Part shown: positions 33,052 through 41,605 of the stretch, in pieces
Numbering within the stretch: the first letter of the stretch is position 1
Layout of the letters: every line of letters starts with the position of its first letter
Made by a program: the position numbers and the translations under genes
NCBI GenBank assembly: GCA_016903695.1
Contig: JADQBB010000002.1
Coordinates: 87,993 to 151,992, forward strand
From: Chlorogloea purpurea SAG 13.99
Lineage (GTDB): Bacteria; Cyanobacteriota; Cyanobacteriia; Cyanobacteriales; Microcystaceae
Direction of reading: 5' to 3'
DNA length: 64,000 nt
Notes under the pieces: generated by a model
Databases searched by the model: none
Told to the model about the DNA's origin: nothing
Seen by the model: only the letters and a program-made list of their open reading frames with translations

Positions 33052-33254
33052 ATTTAAAAGGAGAAATAATTAGAATACTAACCAAACATACAGGTATTAA
33101 CTTCGCTCAATTATGGTTGTACCTGTTAGAGGTTGATGTAACCATCACTTACGAAGCTATCCACAGTGAGTTAGAGATTTTAGAAAGCCATAAAGTAGTT
33201 ACTTGTCAGATTGGTAATACTAGTCTTAATGACGTTTGGACATTGGTTAAGTAG
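33048..33254 (+). CDS. Small winged-helix-like protein
   Basis: A 68-residue protein, MNLKGEIIRILTKHTGINFAQLWLYLL ... YEAIHSELEILESHKVVTCQIG ... DVWTLVK, again with winged-helix spacing. It is the last gene before palindrome copy 4 and could be a repressor or activator. Family not recognised. Confidence 0.45.
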   Translation: MNLKGEIIRILTKHTGINFAQLWLYLLEVDVTITYEAIHSELEILESHKVVTCQIGNTSLNDVWTLVK

Positions 33255-33266
33255 GTTAGGGTATCA

Positions 33267-33292
33267 GTTTGAATCAAACTTTTGATTCAAAC
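33267..33292 (+). repeat. Element palindrome, copy 4
   Basis: Arms GTTTGAATCAAA / TTTGATTCAAAC around CT, with tail ATCCCATCAATGA (33295-33307). Plus orientation. It separates the small-gene block from the endolysin gene. Confidence 0.88.
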
Positions 33293-33372
33293 ATATCCCA
33301 TCAATGAAAGCTTGCCTCCTATTACTGGATCATCCTATAAAAAATAGGGTGATTTTTTTATCTATAAATTTC

Positions 33373-33408
33373 TTGTACTTATTTTTATACTATATATATA
33401 TATATATA
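33373..33408 (+). promoter_or_regulatory. Candidate endolysin promoter containing (TA)9
   Basis: TTGTAC (33373-33378) is followed 16-18 bp later by TATATA within a (TA)9 tract (33391-33408). Tract length sets the position of the -10 element, so slippage could tune or phase-vary endolysin expression. A GAGGT Shine-Dalgarno (33414-33418) precedes the GTG start by 7 bp. Confidence 0.45.
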
Positions 33409-33425
33409 AGATAGAGGTCATAAAG

Positions 33426-34070
33426 GTGATTGATAGAACCATAGATAAAGAGAAGTTTTACGATACTATCCGTAGTCCACTATTTGGTACTTTGAGCCAG
33501 TCTCAAGTCGATGGTATAGAAGCTATCTTGAATTACTGGTTAAATTGTCCATTGGTTACTGATACTGCTTTCAAAACTAATTGGGATGTAAGGAGTATTA
33601 ACTGGTTGGCTTATATCCTAGCTACCGTGTATCACGAAACTAACAGGAAGATGAAACCCATTCACGAATATGGTGATGATGATTACTTTACTCGCTTATA
33701 TGAAGGCAGAAAGGATTTAGGTAATGTTTACTTCGGTGATGGGGCTAAGTTTCACGGTAGGGGTTTGGTTCAAATAACCGGCCGTGCTAATTACAGGAAG
33801 TTTACGGGGATACTTCGTAAATTCTTTGTGGAGCATATAGACTTGACCGAATGCCCTAACTACACACTTAAAGAACCAATTGCACTGGCTATCTTGTTTT
33901 ATGGTTCGGTTATGGGTACGTTTACAGGTAAGGCATTAAAACACTACCTAGGGGATACCAGTAAGGGTCAAATGAGCGATTATATCAACGCTAGACGTAT
34001 AATCAACGGCTTGGATAGGGCTACCCTTATCAAGAGCTATGCTGTGATGTTTGAAAAAGGATTGAGATAA
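33426..34070 (+). CDS. GH19-family endolysin (chitinase class I fold)
   Basis: A 214-residue peptidoglycan hydrolase of the phage GH19 type. The catalytic acid Glu is in VYHETNRKMKP. The substrate-binding motif GAKFHGRGLVQITGRANYRKF is diagnostic. Start GTG 33426 is supported by GAGGT seven bases upstream. There is no signal peptide, so export would need a holin or a virion-associated use. It stands alone behind its own candidate promoter with palindrome copies on both sides, consistent with a late lysis gene. It strongly suggests a lytic, virion-producing lifestyle rather than a plasmid-like island. Confidence 0.9.
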   Translation: MIDRTIDKEKFYDTIRSPLFGTLSQSQVDGIEAILNYWLNCPLVTDTAFKTNWDVRSINWLAYILATVYHETNRKMKPIHEYGDDDYFTRLYEGRKDLGNVYFGDGAKFHGRGLVQITGRANYRKFTGILRKFFVEHIDLTECPNYTLKEPIALAILFYGSVMGTFTGKALKHYLGDTSKGQMSDYINARRIINGLDRATLIKSYAVMFEKGLR

Positions 34071-34082
34071 CGTACTAAATAT

Positions 34083-34115
34083 GGCAGTACACAGAAGAGG
34101 AAAAATTGTACTGCC
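34083..34115 (+). terminator. Hairpin after the endolysin gene
   Basis: GGCAGTAC / GTACTGCC arms of eight bases, 13 bp after the stop. The following GTTTCTGG is only weakly U-rich. Confidence 0.4.
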
Positions 34116-34167
34116 GTTTCTGGTACTTTGCATTGATGATATAACGATTGTTCTCTTGTCCTGTAAG

Positions 34168-34191
34168 TTTGATTCAAACTTTTGAATCAAA
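34168..34191 (+). repeat. Element palindrome, copy 5 (no tail)
   Basis: Arms TTTGATTCAAA / TTTGAATCAAA around CT. The CCCAT-ATGA tail found after copies 1-4 is absent; AACAACCAGTAAG follows. It is the last gene-block boundary before the right end. Confidence 0.85.
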
Positions 34192-34261
34192 AACAACCAG
34201 TAAGTTACTGTTAATTGCTCCAAACCCTTGCAGTTGACAGTTTTCCTGTTTTGTGCTAGTT

Positions 34262-34293
34262 ATGGGATTGAGCAAAAAGTGAGCAAAAAGTGA
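34262..34293. promoter_or_regulatory. Right integrase arm-like repeats
   Basis: ATGGGATTGAGCAAAAAGTGAGCAAAAAGTGA holds two direct TGAGCAAAAAG units behind ATGGGA. The same motif is inverted at 24411-24431. These terminal inverted repeats inside the att cores look like integrase arm sites. Confidence 0.55.
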
Positions 34294-34347
34294 GATAGAG
34301 CATCCAACGCTAAGCGGACGGTTGAAGGTGAGAAGCCTTACGTACAG
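34294..34347 (+). pseudogene. Mirrored, decayed partial tRNA-Arg copy
   Basis: The plus strand reads GATAGAGCATCC (34294-34305) and CTAAGCGGACGGTTGAAGGT (34310-34329), exactly the sense of the tRNA-Arg encoded on the minus strand 15 bp to the right. Weaker similarity runs on to CGTAC near 34341-34345. The first half of the anticodon stem and loop is replaced, so it cannot fold as a working tRNA. The two copies face each other 3' end to 3' end. Confidence 0.75.
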
Positions 34348-34357
34348 GCATTACAAA

Positions 34358-34384
34358 TTAACAGGTACGGAAGGAATCGAACCT
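34358..34384. repeat. Right attachment-site direct repeat (attR core)
   Basis: Identical to 24348-24374 over 27 bp and continuous with the complete tRNA-Arg gene. Integration therefore regenerates the tRNA 3' end at this side. Confidence 0.93.
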
Positions 34385-34434
34385 TCAACCGTCCGCTTAG
34401 AAGGCGGATGCTCTATCCGTTGAGCTACGTACCC
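34362..34434 (-). tRNA. tRNA-Arg(TCT)
   Basis: Cloverleaf by hand: acceptor GGGTACG/CGTACCT (first pair G-U), D arm GCTC/GAGC, anticodon stem TCCGC/GCGGA with loop CTTCTAA and anticodon TCT, T arm GAAGG-TTCGATT-CCTTC, discriminator G. CCA is not encoded. Its 3' half is the integration target of the element. Confidence 0.95.
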
Positions 34435-34557
34435 ACAGAAAAATTATTATACACCCTGGGAGTGGAGATAGACAAGGGGTTTTATGGACAAGTGAGGATT
34501 TAGTACCCAGAAGTAAGCGCTCATAAACACTCACTCCAAGGTTCTCGACCCTCACTT

Positions 34558-35697
34558 CTAATGATGATGATGGTGATGTTCGTGGTCGTGATGATGGTGA
34601 TGGGTTTCGAGATGAAGTCCGAAATTTACTTTCACTCCCGACTCGGATAGTAAAGCCTCGATTTGCTCATCGGCCCAATCGGCTGCCATCTGACAAAATT
34701 CAGGATTATCATTGACGCAAGGCATCTGGATATAGTTAACTTCGTCGTGTTTCTTCCGTAGAGACTCGATGATATGTTCTACGTCCAAGAGCGTTTCGTG
34801 ATTTTCGGTGGCGAAGCCGATGGGCATAAAGATTAATGCTTTCGCTCCTAAATCGATCAAGTTCTTGGCGGCTAAATGGGCGTTAGGTTGTGTCCATTTG
34901 ATTAAAGGCGTTTGGTGGTTCAACCAACCTACGGAAACCAATGGATATTTATTGATTAGCTTTTCTCTGACGAGTTCGTACAAAGCTTGACTTTCGTCGA
35001 TACCGGAGGTAAAACCCTTCGCTTCGTGGGGACAACCGTGATTCATCAAGATTATTCCTATTTGTGAGGGGAGATAATGAGCGGCTAATTTCTCTTGGAT
35101 TTTTTCCTCTACTAGCTTCGCCATTAAGTCGATGTAATCTTTTTCATTGTAGAAGGAGGGAATATAACGGACACCTTCGACCCAATGACTCTCGCCGTCT
35201 TTTAACCCTTCTAGGGCTTTATTGACTTGTTCGATCGCTATGCCACTGGTAAAAATCGAATCTACTACCAAAAGAGGATAAATGAGTATTTTCTTATAAC
35301 CTTCGGCTTTGATCTGTTCTAAAACTTGATGAGGTAGGAAAGGCTGACAGAAGTTAAAAGCTTTGAATACTTTCACTCTTTCCCCCCATCGGGCTTGCAG
35401 GTTATTTTCTATGCCTTCCCGCTGATGCTCGAAAATATGATTATGGGGCGAGATGAAATCGTGGTGCTGATGCTGCCACTCGTGTAAATCGAACATCGCT
35501 AACAATTTCGCCAGGGGTGGATACACCCAAGTCGGTACGGGGGCGAATTTAGCTGTCAATAGATTTAAAGCCTGTTCGTTATAGTTGGCAAAATCTTCAT
35601 AGCTCTCTACTTCCCCGTATCCCATCAATAATACGGCGATGCCATCGCTATTATTACTGACATTCATCCCTATCTCTTTTTCTGCGCTAACAACCAT
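34558..35697 (-). CDS. HemH/CbiX-superfamily chelatase with histidine-rich tail
   Basis: A 379-residue class II chelatase-like protein. It opens GIAVLLMGYGEVESYEDFANY, a ferrochelatase-type first strand, and has a second half with IGIILMNHGCPHEAKGFTSG and a catalytic-site-like His in NHGCPHEAKG. The C-terminus is a natural metal-binding tail of about 15 residues, 12 of them His (THHHHHDHEHHHHHH). The CAB-type chlorophyll-binding helix of genuine cyanobacterial ferrochelatase is missing, so I favour a paralogue inserting Fe, Co or Ni into a tetrapyrrole or handling metal. The in-frame ATG at 35667 is an alternative start. Confidence 0.75.
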   Translation of the reverse strand: MVVSAEKEIGMNVSNNSDGIAVLLMGYGEVESYEDFANYNEQALNLLTAKFAPVPTWVYPPLAKLLAMFDLHEWQHQHHDFISPHNHIFEHQREGIENNLQARWGERVKVFKAFNFCQPFLPHQVLEQIKAEGYKKILIYPLLVVDSIFTSGIAIEQVNKALEGLKDGESHWVEGVRYIPSFYNEKDYIDLMAKLVEEKIQEKLAAHYLPSQIGIILMNHGCPHEAKGFTSGIDESQALYELVREKLINKYPLVSVGWLNHQTPLIKWTQPNAHLAAKNLIDLGAKALIFMPIGFATENHETLLDVEHIIESLRKKHDEVNYIQMPCVNDNPEFCQMAADWADEQIEALLSESGVKVNFGLHLETHHHHHDHEHHHHHH

Positions 35698-35883
35698 AGG
35701 ATATTTTTTGACTCTCTGGATGCTACTATTCTAAGATACTATCCCCTAGGAGGGGATAATATAGGAAAAATTTAACACTACGAGGATCGACAACGAACGC
35801 TTATCACCCTCATCAGATTAATTAGCTTTGAAGAAAAAAAACTTAATGTTAAGATAGTTTAAGTTAAACCCAATTTGAGAGAC

Positions 35884-36645
35884 ATGACAGCCGGCGTGTT
35901 TGGTAGCTTACCCTTTTCCAATCAAAGTGGAGATCAACTCATCAGTAAAGCGGTGAGTACAGCGATCGCTGCGTTATTCAAAAAAACCGGTAAGATAGAA
36001 GCGACAGTGCGAGCTGAACCGATCGGCAAACTTCTCCAGGGAAGTATCGACGGATTCGATTTTATCGGTAACTCGATGTTGATGTACAACGGCCTCCGTA
36101 TCGAGGCGATGGAATTGTATGTCCAAGCGGTATCGATCGATTTCAGTGCCATTTTCACGGGTCAAATCAAGCTGAGACAACCGACTCAAGCGTCGATGCG
36201 AGTCGTCTTAACAGAATCCGATTTAACAACCTCGTTCAATACTCCTTTCATAGTAGAAAAATTACAGAAACTGGAATACTTGGGTCAATCCCTGAATTTC
36301 CAAAACACCCAGATGATCCTCAACGAGGATCGTTCCATCAATTTAAAGACCGAATTAAAACTAGGAGATAATCCCGAACCGCTCCTTTTAAACATGACTA
36401 CTTTCATAGAAGTAGAAGATAGAAGAAAAATTCAATTCGTGAACGTTACCTATGAAGGTAGCGAACAGGAACAAGCTATGGGGAGGCAGTTAATCGCTCA
36501 CGTTAATGACCTGATGGATTTAGATAAATTCGCCCTCGACGGCACTGGCTTAAAAGTAGACAGAATCAGGATCAAAGATAAAGAAATAGTCTTTTACGGC
36601 GTGGCTAAAATTGACCATTTCCCGCAAAAAAAAGGAAAAAATTAA
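35884..36645 (+). CDS. DUF2993 (LmeA-like) lipid-binding protein
   Basis: A 253-residue protein of the DUF2993 family. It has repeated amphipathic strands (EATVRAEPIGKLLQGSIDGFDFIG, LRIEAMELYVQAVSIDFSAIF) and the conserved RQPTQASMRVVLTESDLTTSFNTP segment. Related LmeA of actinobacteria binds phospholipids. The cyanobacterial role is unknown, plausibly envelope or thylakoid lipid handling. There is no clear signal peptide. ATG 35884 is preferred to TTG 35875. A strong terminator follows, so it is monocistronic. Confidence 0.82.
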   Translation: MTAGVFGSLPFSNQSGDQLISKAVSTAIAALFKKTGKIEATVRAEPIGKLLQGSIDGFDFIGNSMLMYNGLRIEAMELYVQAVSIDFSAIFTGQIKLRQPTQASMRVVLTESDLTTSFNTPFIVEKLQKLEYLGQSLNFQNTQMILNEDRSINLKTELKLGDNPEPLLLNMTTFIEVEDRRKIQFVNVTYEGSEQEQAMGRQLIAHVNDLMDLDKFALDGTGLKVDRIRIKDKEIVFYGVAKIDHFPQKKGKN

Positions 36646-36663
36646 TTGATAACTCATGTACCC

Positions 36664-36695
36664 GACCCTGGAATTATTAATTCTAGGGTCTTTTT
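36664..36695 (+). terminator. Intrinsic terminator after the DUF2993 gene
   Basis: GACCCT-GAATT...AATTC-AGGGTC hairpin followed directly by TTTTT, 18 bp after the stop. A textbook rho-independent terminator. Confidence 0.85.
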
Positions 36696-36762
36696 CTAGC
36701 AACTGTTTGCTAGTTTTAACCGATCGCCTATAATAACCTCATATAATTTTTCTGGTCAGGGG

Positions 36763-37626
36763 ATGGAAATAACACAGCTTTTATTTAATGGCTTAGCTGT
36801 CGGCAGTATTATCGCTCTCGGTGCGGTGGGACTAACTCTCACCTGTGGTATTTTACGCCTCTCCAACTTCGCCCACGGAGATTTCATGACCTTGGGAGCG
36901 TATCTAACCTGGGTGATTAACTCTTGGGGAATTAACTTGATTTTCGCCATTCCCTTCGGTGCTGTAGCCACCATCGGGGCGATGTTAGGGGCGGAACAAT
37001 TACTGTGGAAGAGAATGCGGGGGAAGAGGGCCACGTCCACCACCTTGATTATTATATCTATCGGTCTGGCGTTATTTATCCGCAACGGTATTCTCTTGAT
37101 CTGGGGCGGCAGTAATCAGCGCTACGATTTACCGGTGATGGCCTCTACCAATATTTTCGGGGTGCAAGTGGCGCTCGATCGCTTGATGGTGATCGTTCTG
37201 ACTATAATTATCATCGTCGCCTTGCATTTACTATTACAAAATACGAAAATCGGTAAAGCCATGCGGGCCGTAGCCGATAGTACCGATTTGGCCAGGGTAG
37301 CGGGTATCGACGTGGAAAAAGTGGTACTGTGGACATGGGTTATCACCGCTCTTTTGACCGCTTTCGGTGGAGTCATGTTCGGCTTGATCACCGGTGGTGT
37401 CCGTCCGAATATGGGATGGTTTCTGATTTTACCCATGTTCGCCGCCGCAATTTTAGGTGGAATCGGTAATCCCTACGGAGCCATCACGGGGGCTTTAATC
37501 ATCGGTATCGCTCAAGAATTAAGCGTGCCTTTAATTGGCTCCGATTATAAGCAGGGCGTAGCTTTATTGATCATGATCTTGATTCTCTTCATTCGCCCTC
37601 AAGGATTATTCAAAAGTACGATCTAG
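36763..37626 (+). CDS. LivH-type branched-chain/neutral amino acid ABC permease
   Basis: A 287-residue inner-membrane permease with about eight hydrophobic helices. Family motifs are present: GLTLTCGILRLSNFAHGDFMTLGAY at the N-terminus, the EAA-like loop RAVADSTDLARVAGIDVEKVV, and GGIGNPYGAITGALIIGIAQEL. It equals LivH, called NatD in Synechocystis, of the N-II neutral amino acid and urea-type family. The partner permease, ATPases and binding protein are not in the window, which is common for the scattered nat genes of cyanobacteria. Start ATG 36763. Confidence 0.9.
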   Translation: MEITQLLFNGLAVGSIIALGAVGLTLTCGILRLSNFAHGDFMTLGAYLTWVINSWGINLIFAIPFGAVATIGAMLGAEQLLWKRMRGKRATSTTLIIISIGLALFIRNGILLIWGGSNQRYDLPVMASTNIFGVQVALDRLMVIVLTIIIIVALHLLLQNTKIGKAMRAVADSTDLARVAGIDVEKVVLWTWVITALLTAFGGVMFGLITGGVRPNMGWFLILPMFAAAILGGIGNPYGAITGALIIGIAQELSVPLIGSDYKQGVALLIMILILFIRPQGLFKSTI

Positions 37627-37674
37627 CTCCCCGGCAAAATATTTTGAACTATAAACACCCTGTTAGTTTTGATT

Positions 37675-38364
37675 ATGTTCCCTCTAGCCAAAGTTTGTTC
37701 TATCATTAGTTTAGTGGTTTTATCTAATACTGTAATTCCTATTTTGCCAAGTCTGGCGAATATTAATAGCCCTGATTTATTAGCCAAAAATACAGCCGAA
37801 GAACTGTTTCAACAGGGTTTAGAAAAATTTAAAGTCAACGATTACACCGGGGCCATAGAAGCTTGGACACAGGCGATCGCACTCAATCCTAACTTTGCCG
37901 AAGCTTACTACAATCGCGGTGTAGCCCGTTATAAAAACCGGGAGATCCAACCGGCTTTAACAGATTTGACCACGGCTAGTAAAATCAAACCCAATTATCC
38001 AGAAGCTTATTACGTCCGGGGTTTGATCCGCTCGGAAGAGTTAAACGATAACGCGGGGGCTATCAAGGACTTCGATCAAGCGATTCTCTTCAACCCCAAT
38101 TATGATGCGGCTTTCTTCAAGCGGGGCAACGCTTACGCCGCCCTCGGAGATAACCCTAAAGCGATGCAGGACTACAATAAAACCCTAGAATTGTCCCCTG
38201 ATAATGCCGACGCCTTATTTAATCGGGGAGTGGTCAAATACAATAGTAACGATCGTCCAGGCGCGGTGGAAGATTTCCAAAAAGCGGCCGCTCTCTATCA
38301 ATCCAAGGGCGATACTGCAGGTTATCAACGGGTAACGTCGGTACTGAAGCAGATCAAAAGTTAA
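37675..38364 (+). CDS. Secreted TPR-repeat protein
   Basis: A 229-residue protein with an N-terminal signal peptide (FPLAKVCSIISLVVLSNTVIPILPSLA). Five tetratricopeptide repeats follow, e.g. AEELFQQGLEKFKVNDYTGAIEAWTQAIAL and NPNFAEAYYNRGVARYKNRE. It probably scaffolds a periplasmic or thylakoid-lumen complex. Similar small TPR proteins serve photosystem assembly, but nothing here identifies the partner. ATG 37675 is preferred to TTG 37669. Confidence 0.8.
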   Translation: MFPLAKVCSIISLVVLSNTVIPILPSLANINSPDLLAKNTAEELFQQGLEKFKVNDYTGAIEAWTQAIALNPNFAEAYYNRGVARYKNREIQPALTDLTTASKIKPNYPEAYYVRGLIRSEELNDNAGAIKDFDQAILFNPNYDAAFFKRGNAYAALGDNPKAMQDYNKTLELSPDNADALFNRGVVKYNSNDRPGAVEDFQKAAALYQSKGDTAGYQRVTSVLKQIKS

Positions 38365-38366
38365 TA

Positions 38367-38738
38367 TTATTTGCTTCTTTTTTCCAATCCGTCCACTCGG
38401 CTTTCTAAGCTTTTAATCCTCTCTTTCAGTTCGATTACTAAAGTGGCTAGTCTTTCTGTAATCGGGTCACTACGTCCTACTAATTCACCGTTAACTCTTC
38501 GGGGTGAGTTGGTGGGGTTTTTAGAACCCGCCGGCCCGGAAGGATTAACACCTCTGTTGCCGACGCTCCTGATTTCCGTTTCCAAGCGATCGATCCTGTA
38601 CCTTAATGTTAATAATTCCGAGCGTAGAGAACTATCGGACTGGGCGGTTGCTTTAGTATTGATTAGCAAGCTTATAAACAGTAACAACCCTAGAAATAAA
38701 GCAATAAATCTGGCTTTCGGTAGATGTTTATGGGGCAT
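38367..38738 (-). CDS. Exported coiled-coil protein
   Basis: A 123-residue protein with an N-terminal signal or anchor (FIALFLGLLLFISLLINTKATAQ). Two coiled coils (SLRSELLTLRYRIDRLETEI and ITERLATLVIELKERIKSLESRV) flank a Pro/Gly/Ser linker. The pattern suggests a trimeric or dimeric periplasmic rod. The opposite strand is open for 126 codons over the same interval. I favour the minus frame because of its signal peptide and heptads. The gap to the convergent TPR gene is 2 bp. Confidence 0.65.
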   Translation of the reverse strand: MPHKHLPKARFIALFLGLLLFISLLINTKATAQSDSSLRSELLTLRYRIDRLETEIRSVGNRGVNPSGPAGSKNPTNSPRRVNGELVGRSDPITERLATLVIELKERIKSLESRVDGLEKRSK

Positions 38739-38995
38739 ATTTTTTCATTGATACTATTATCGCTCTTACTAATTTATCTTAAGATTTTTTATCTATCGTT
38801 GCCGTAAATTGTAATTTTTAGAAAAAGTTGTTGAAAATACAGAAAAAATTAATGGTGTAGACTAGCCGCACAATTCGTGAGAAAAATCTCGGAAAATACG
38901 TTAAAAAAGGGTTAACTACACCAGAGGTGAGCGAAAATACTAAACATGATGTAGTATGAATCACCTTGCCCACCAAGCCTCTTAAAGATAACGAT

Positions 38996-40159
38996 ATGAA
39001 ATTAGCGTCACGAGTCAATCAAGTTAAACCATCCCTGACTTTAATTATCGATTCCAAAGCCAAAGCTATGAAAGCAGAAGGCATTGATGTGTGTAGCTTC
39101 AGCGCGGGAGAACCGGATTTTGATACCCCGATTCATATTAAAGAAGCGGCGAAAAAAGCTTTAGACGAAGGGAAAACTCGCTACGGGCCGGCTGCGGGGG
39201 AGCCGAAATTAAGAGCAGCGATTGCTAATAAGCTGAAAAAAGATAATGGTCTCGAATATAAACCGGAGAACGTTATCGTTACTAACGGCGGCAAACACTC
39301 ACTTTACAATCTGATCATGGCTCTGATCGAGGCAGGAGACGAAGTGATCATCCCCTCCCCCTACTGGTTGAGTTATCCAGAAATGGTGACTTTAGCCGGG
39401 GGTAAATCGGTGATCGTACCCACAACGATCGACAATGGTTATAAAATCACCCCAGAGCAACTGAAAGGGGCGATCACCGAGAGAACTAAATTGTTTGTTC
39501 TTAATTCTCCTTCCAATCCTACGGGTATGGTGTACACAGCGGATGAAATCGAGATTTTAGCGCGCATAGTGGTAGAAAACGATATTCTCGTGGTGTCCGA
39601 CGAAATTTATGAAAAAATTCTCTACGATGGCGTTCAACATCGCACCATCGGTTCATTCGGCCCGGAAATATTCGCTCGCACTATTATCAGCAACGGTTTC
39701 GCCAAAAGTTATTCTATGACGGGCTGGCGGGTAGGTTACGCGGCAGGGCCCGAAGAATTGATCAAAGCCATGATCAAAATTCAAGGTCACAGCACTTCTA
39801 ACGTGTGTACCTTCGCTCAATACGGTGCGATCGCCGCCCTCGAAAGTTCTCAAGAGTGTATCGAGATCATGCTCTCTGCTTTTACCGAGAGGAGGAAGTA
39901 CATTTTAGAGAGAGTCCGAGCCATCCCCGGTCTTAATTGTCCCACTCCCGATGGAGCCTTTTACGTCTTTATCAATATTGAAGAGATCGGTTTAAAATCT
40001 ATTGATTTTTGCGAGAAACTACTATTGGCTCAGAAAGTAGCGGCTATACCTGGAATCGCTTTCGGCGCTGATGAATGTATCCGGTTATCTTATGCGACGG
40101 GTTTAGAGACGATCGAGAAAGGATTGGAGCGCTTAGAAAAATTTGTCGCATCTCTGTAA
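38996..40159 (+). CDS. Class I aspartate/prephenate aminotransferase
   Basis: A 387-residue PLP enzyme transferring amino groups between aspartate (or prephenate) and 2-oxo acids. Family features: [19 protein letters not shown], the substrate-side [15 protein letters not shown] loop, [11 protein letters not shown] with the PLP-ring Asp in VSDEIYEKI, the Schiff-base Lys in [16 protein letters not shown] and the carboxylate Arg near DECIRLSYA. It belongs to the Ib group typical of cyanobacteria. ATG 38996 ([13 protein letters not shown]) is preferred to TTG 38966. Confidence 0.92.
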   Translation: MKLASRVNQVKPSLTLIIDSKAKAMKAEGIDVCSFSAGEPDFDTPIHIKEAAKKALDEGKTRYGPAAGEPKLRAAIANKLKKDNGLEYKPENVIVTNGGKHSLYNLIMALIEAGDEVIIPSPYWLSYPEMVTLAGGKSVIVPTTIDNGYKITPEQLKGAITERTKLFVLNSPSNPTGMVYTADEIEILARIVVENDILVVSDEIYEKILYDGVQHRTIGSFGPEIFARTIISNGFAKSYSMTGWRVGYAAGPEELIKAMIKIQGHSTSNVCTFAQYGAIAALESSQECIEIMLSAFTERRKYILERVRAIPGLNCPTPDGAFYVFINIEEIGLKSIDFCEKLLLAQKVAAIPGIAFGADECIRLSYATGLETIEKGLERLEKFVASL

Positions 40160-40221
40160 GAGATAATCTAAAATTGGCAGAAAATGTTAAGTTAAGTTAA
40201 CGTTCCAGTAAATTATAGTAA

Positions 40222-41511
<1,290 letters not shown>

Positions 41512-41537
41512 TTGTTCGATCGGTTTCGGATTTTCCC

Positions 41538-41572
41538 TTCCCTCCTTAAAAATCTCGAATATAAGGAGGGAA
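41538..41572 (+). terminator. Hairpin after ahcY
   Basis: Perfect 11-base arms TTCCCTCCTTA / TAAGGAGGGAA, 26 bp after the ahcY stop. The sequence after the stem is AT-rich but not a T-run. Confidence 0.5.
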
Positions 41573-41605
41573 TTAAATTACATATAAACCTCTATTCAAA
41601 TTTTT

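Larger units (their letters stand above)
24348..34384. mobile_element. 10-kb virus-like integrative element in tRNA-Arg
   Basis: A 10,037-bp insertion bounded by a 27-bp direct repeat, of which the right copy is the 3' part of an intact tRNA-Arg(TCT) gene. A tyrosine recombinase gene is just inside the left end. Contents from left: integrase (+); six minus-strand genes for a proline-rich 603-residue protein and five small proteins; nuclease, unknown and ATPase genes (+); a run of small genes with overlapping starts (+); and a GH19 endolysin (+). Base composition is visibly more AT-rich than the flanks, and I found no HIP1 octamer inside although both flanks have them. No large terminase, portal, tail genes or conjugation genes are present. 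It is too small for a tailed phage and is best described as a minimal, possibly tailless, prophage or satellite of unknown type. Confidence 0.9.

Noticed and set aside
34294..34347. Second functional tRNA-Arg gene on the plus strand
   Set aside because: The 5' acceptor arm is missing and the 5' half of the anticodon stem and anticodon are replaced, so no cloverleaf forms.
24348..34384. Tailed prophage or remnant of one
   Set aside because: No terminase, portal, major capsid, tape measure or tail genes, while gene overlaps and intact frames argue against decay.
24348..34384. Filamentous (inovirus-like) prophage
   Set aside because: The ATPase has no transmembrane segment or Zot features and an endolysin is present; only the small coat-like genes and the linker protein are reminiscent.
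24348..34384. PM2/PRD1-like tailless prophage
   Set aside because: Size fits, but no protein of double-jelly-roll length and no HerA/FtsK packaging ATPase motif is visible; kept only as an analogy.
38371..38751. Plus-strand open frame of 126 codons opposite the coiled-coil gene
   Set aside because: Its composition is that of an antisense shadow; the minus frame has a signal peptide and heptad repeats.
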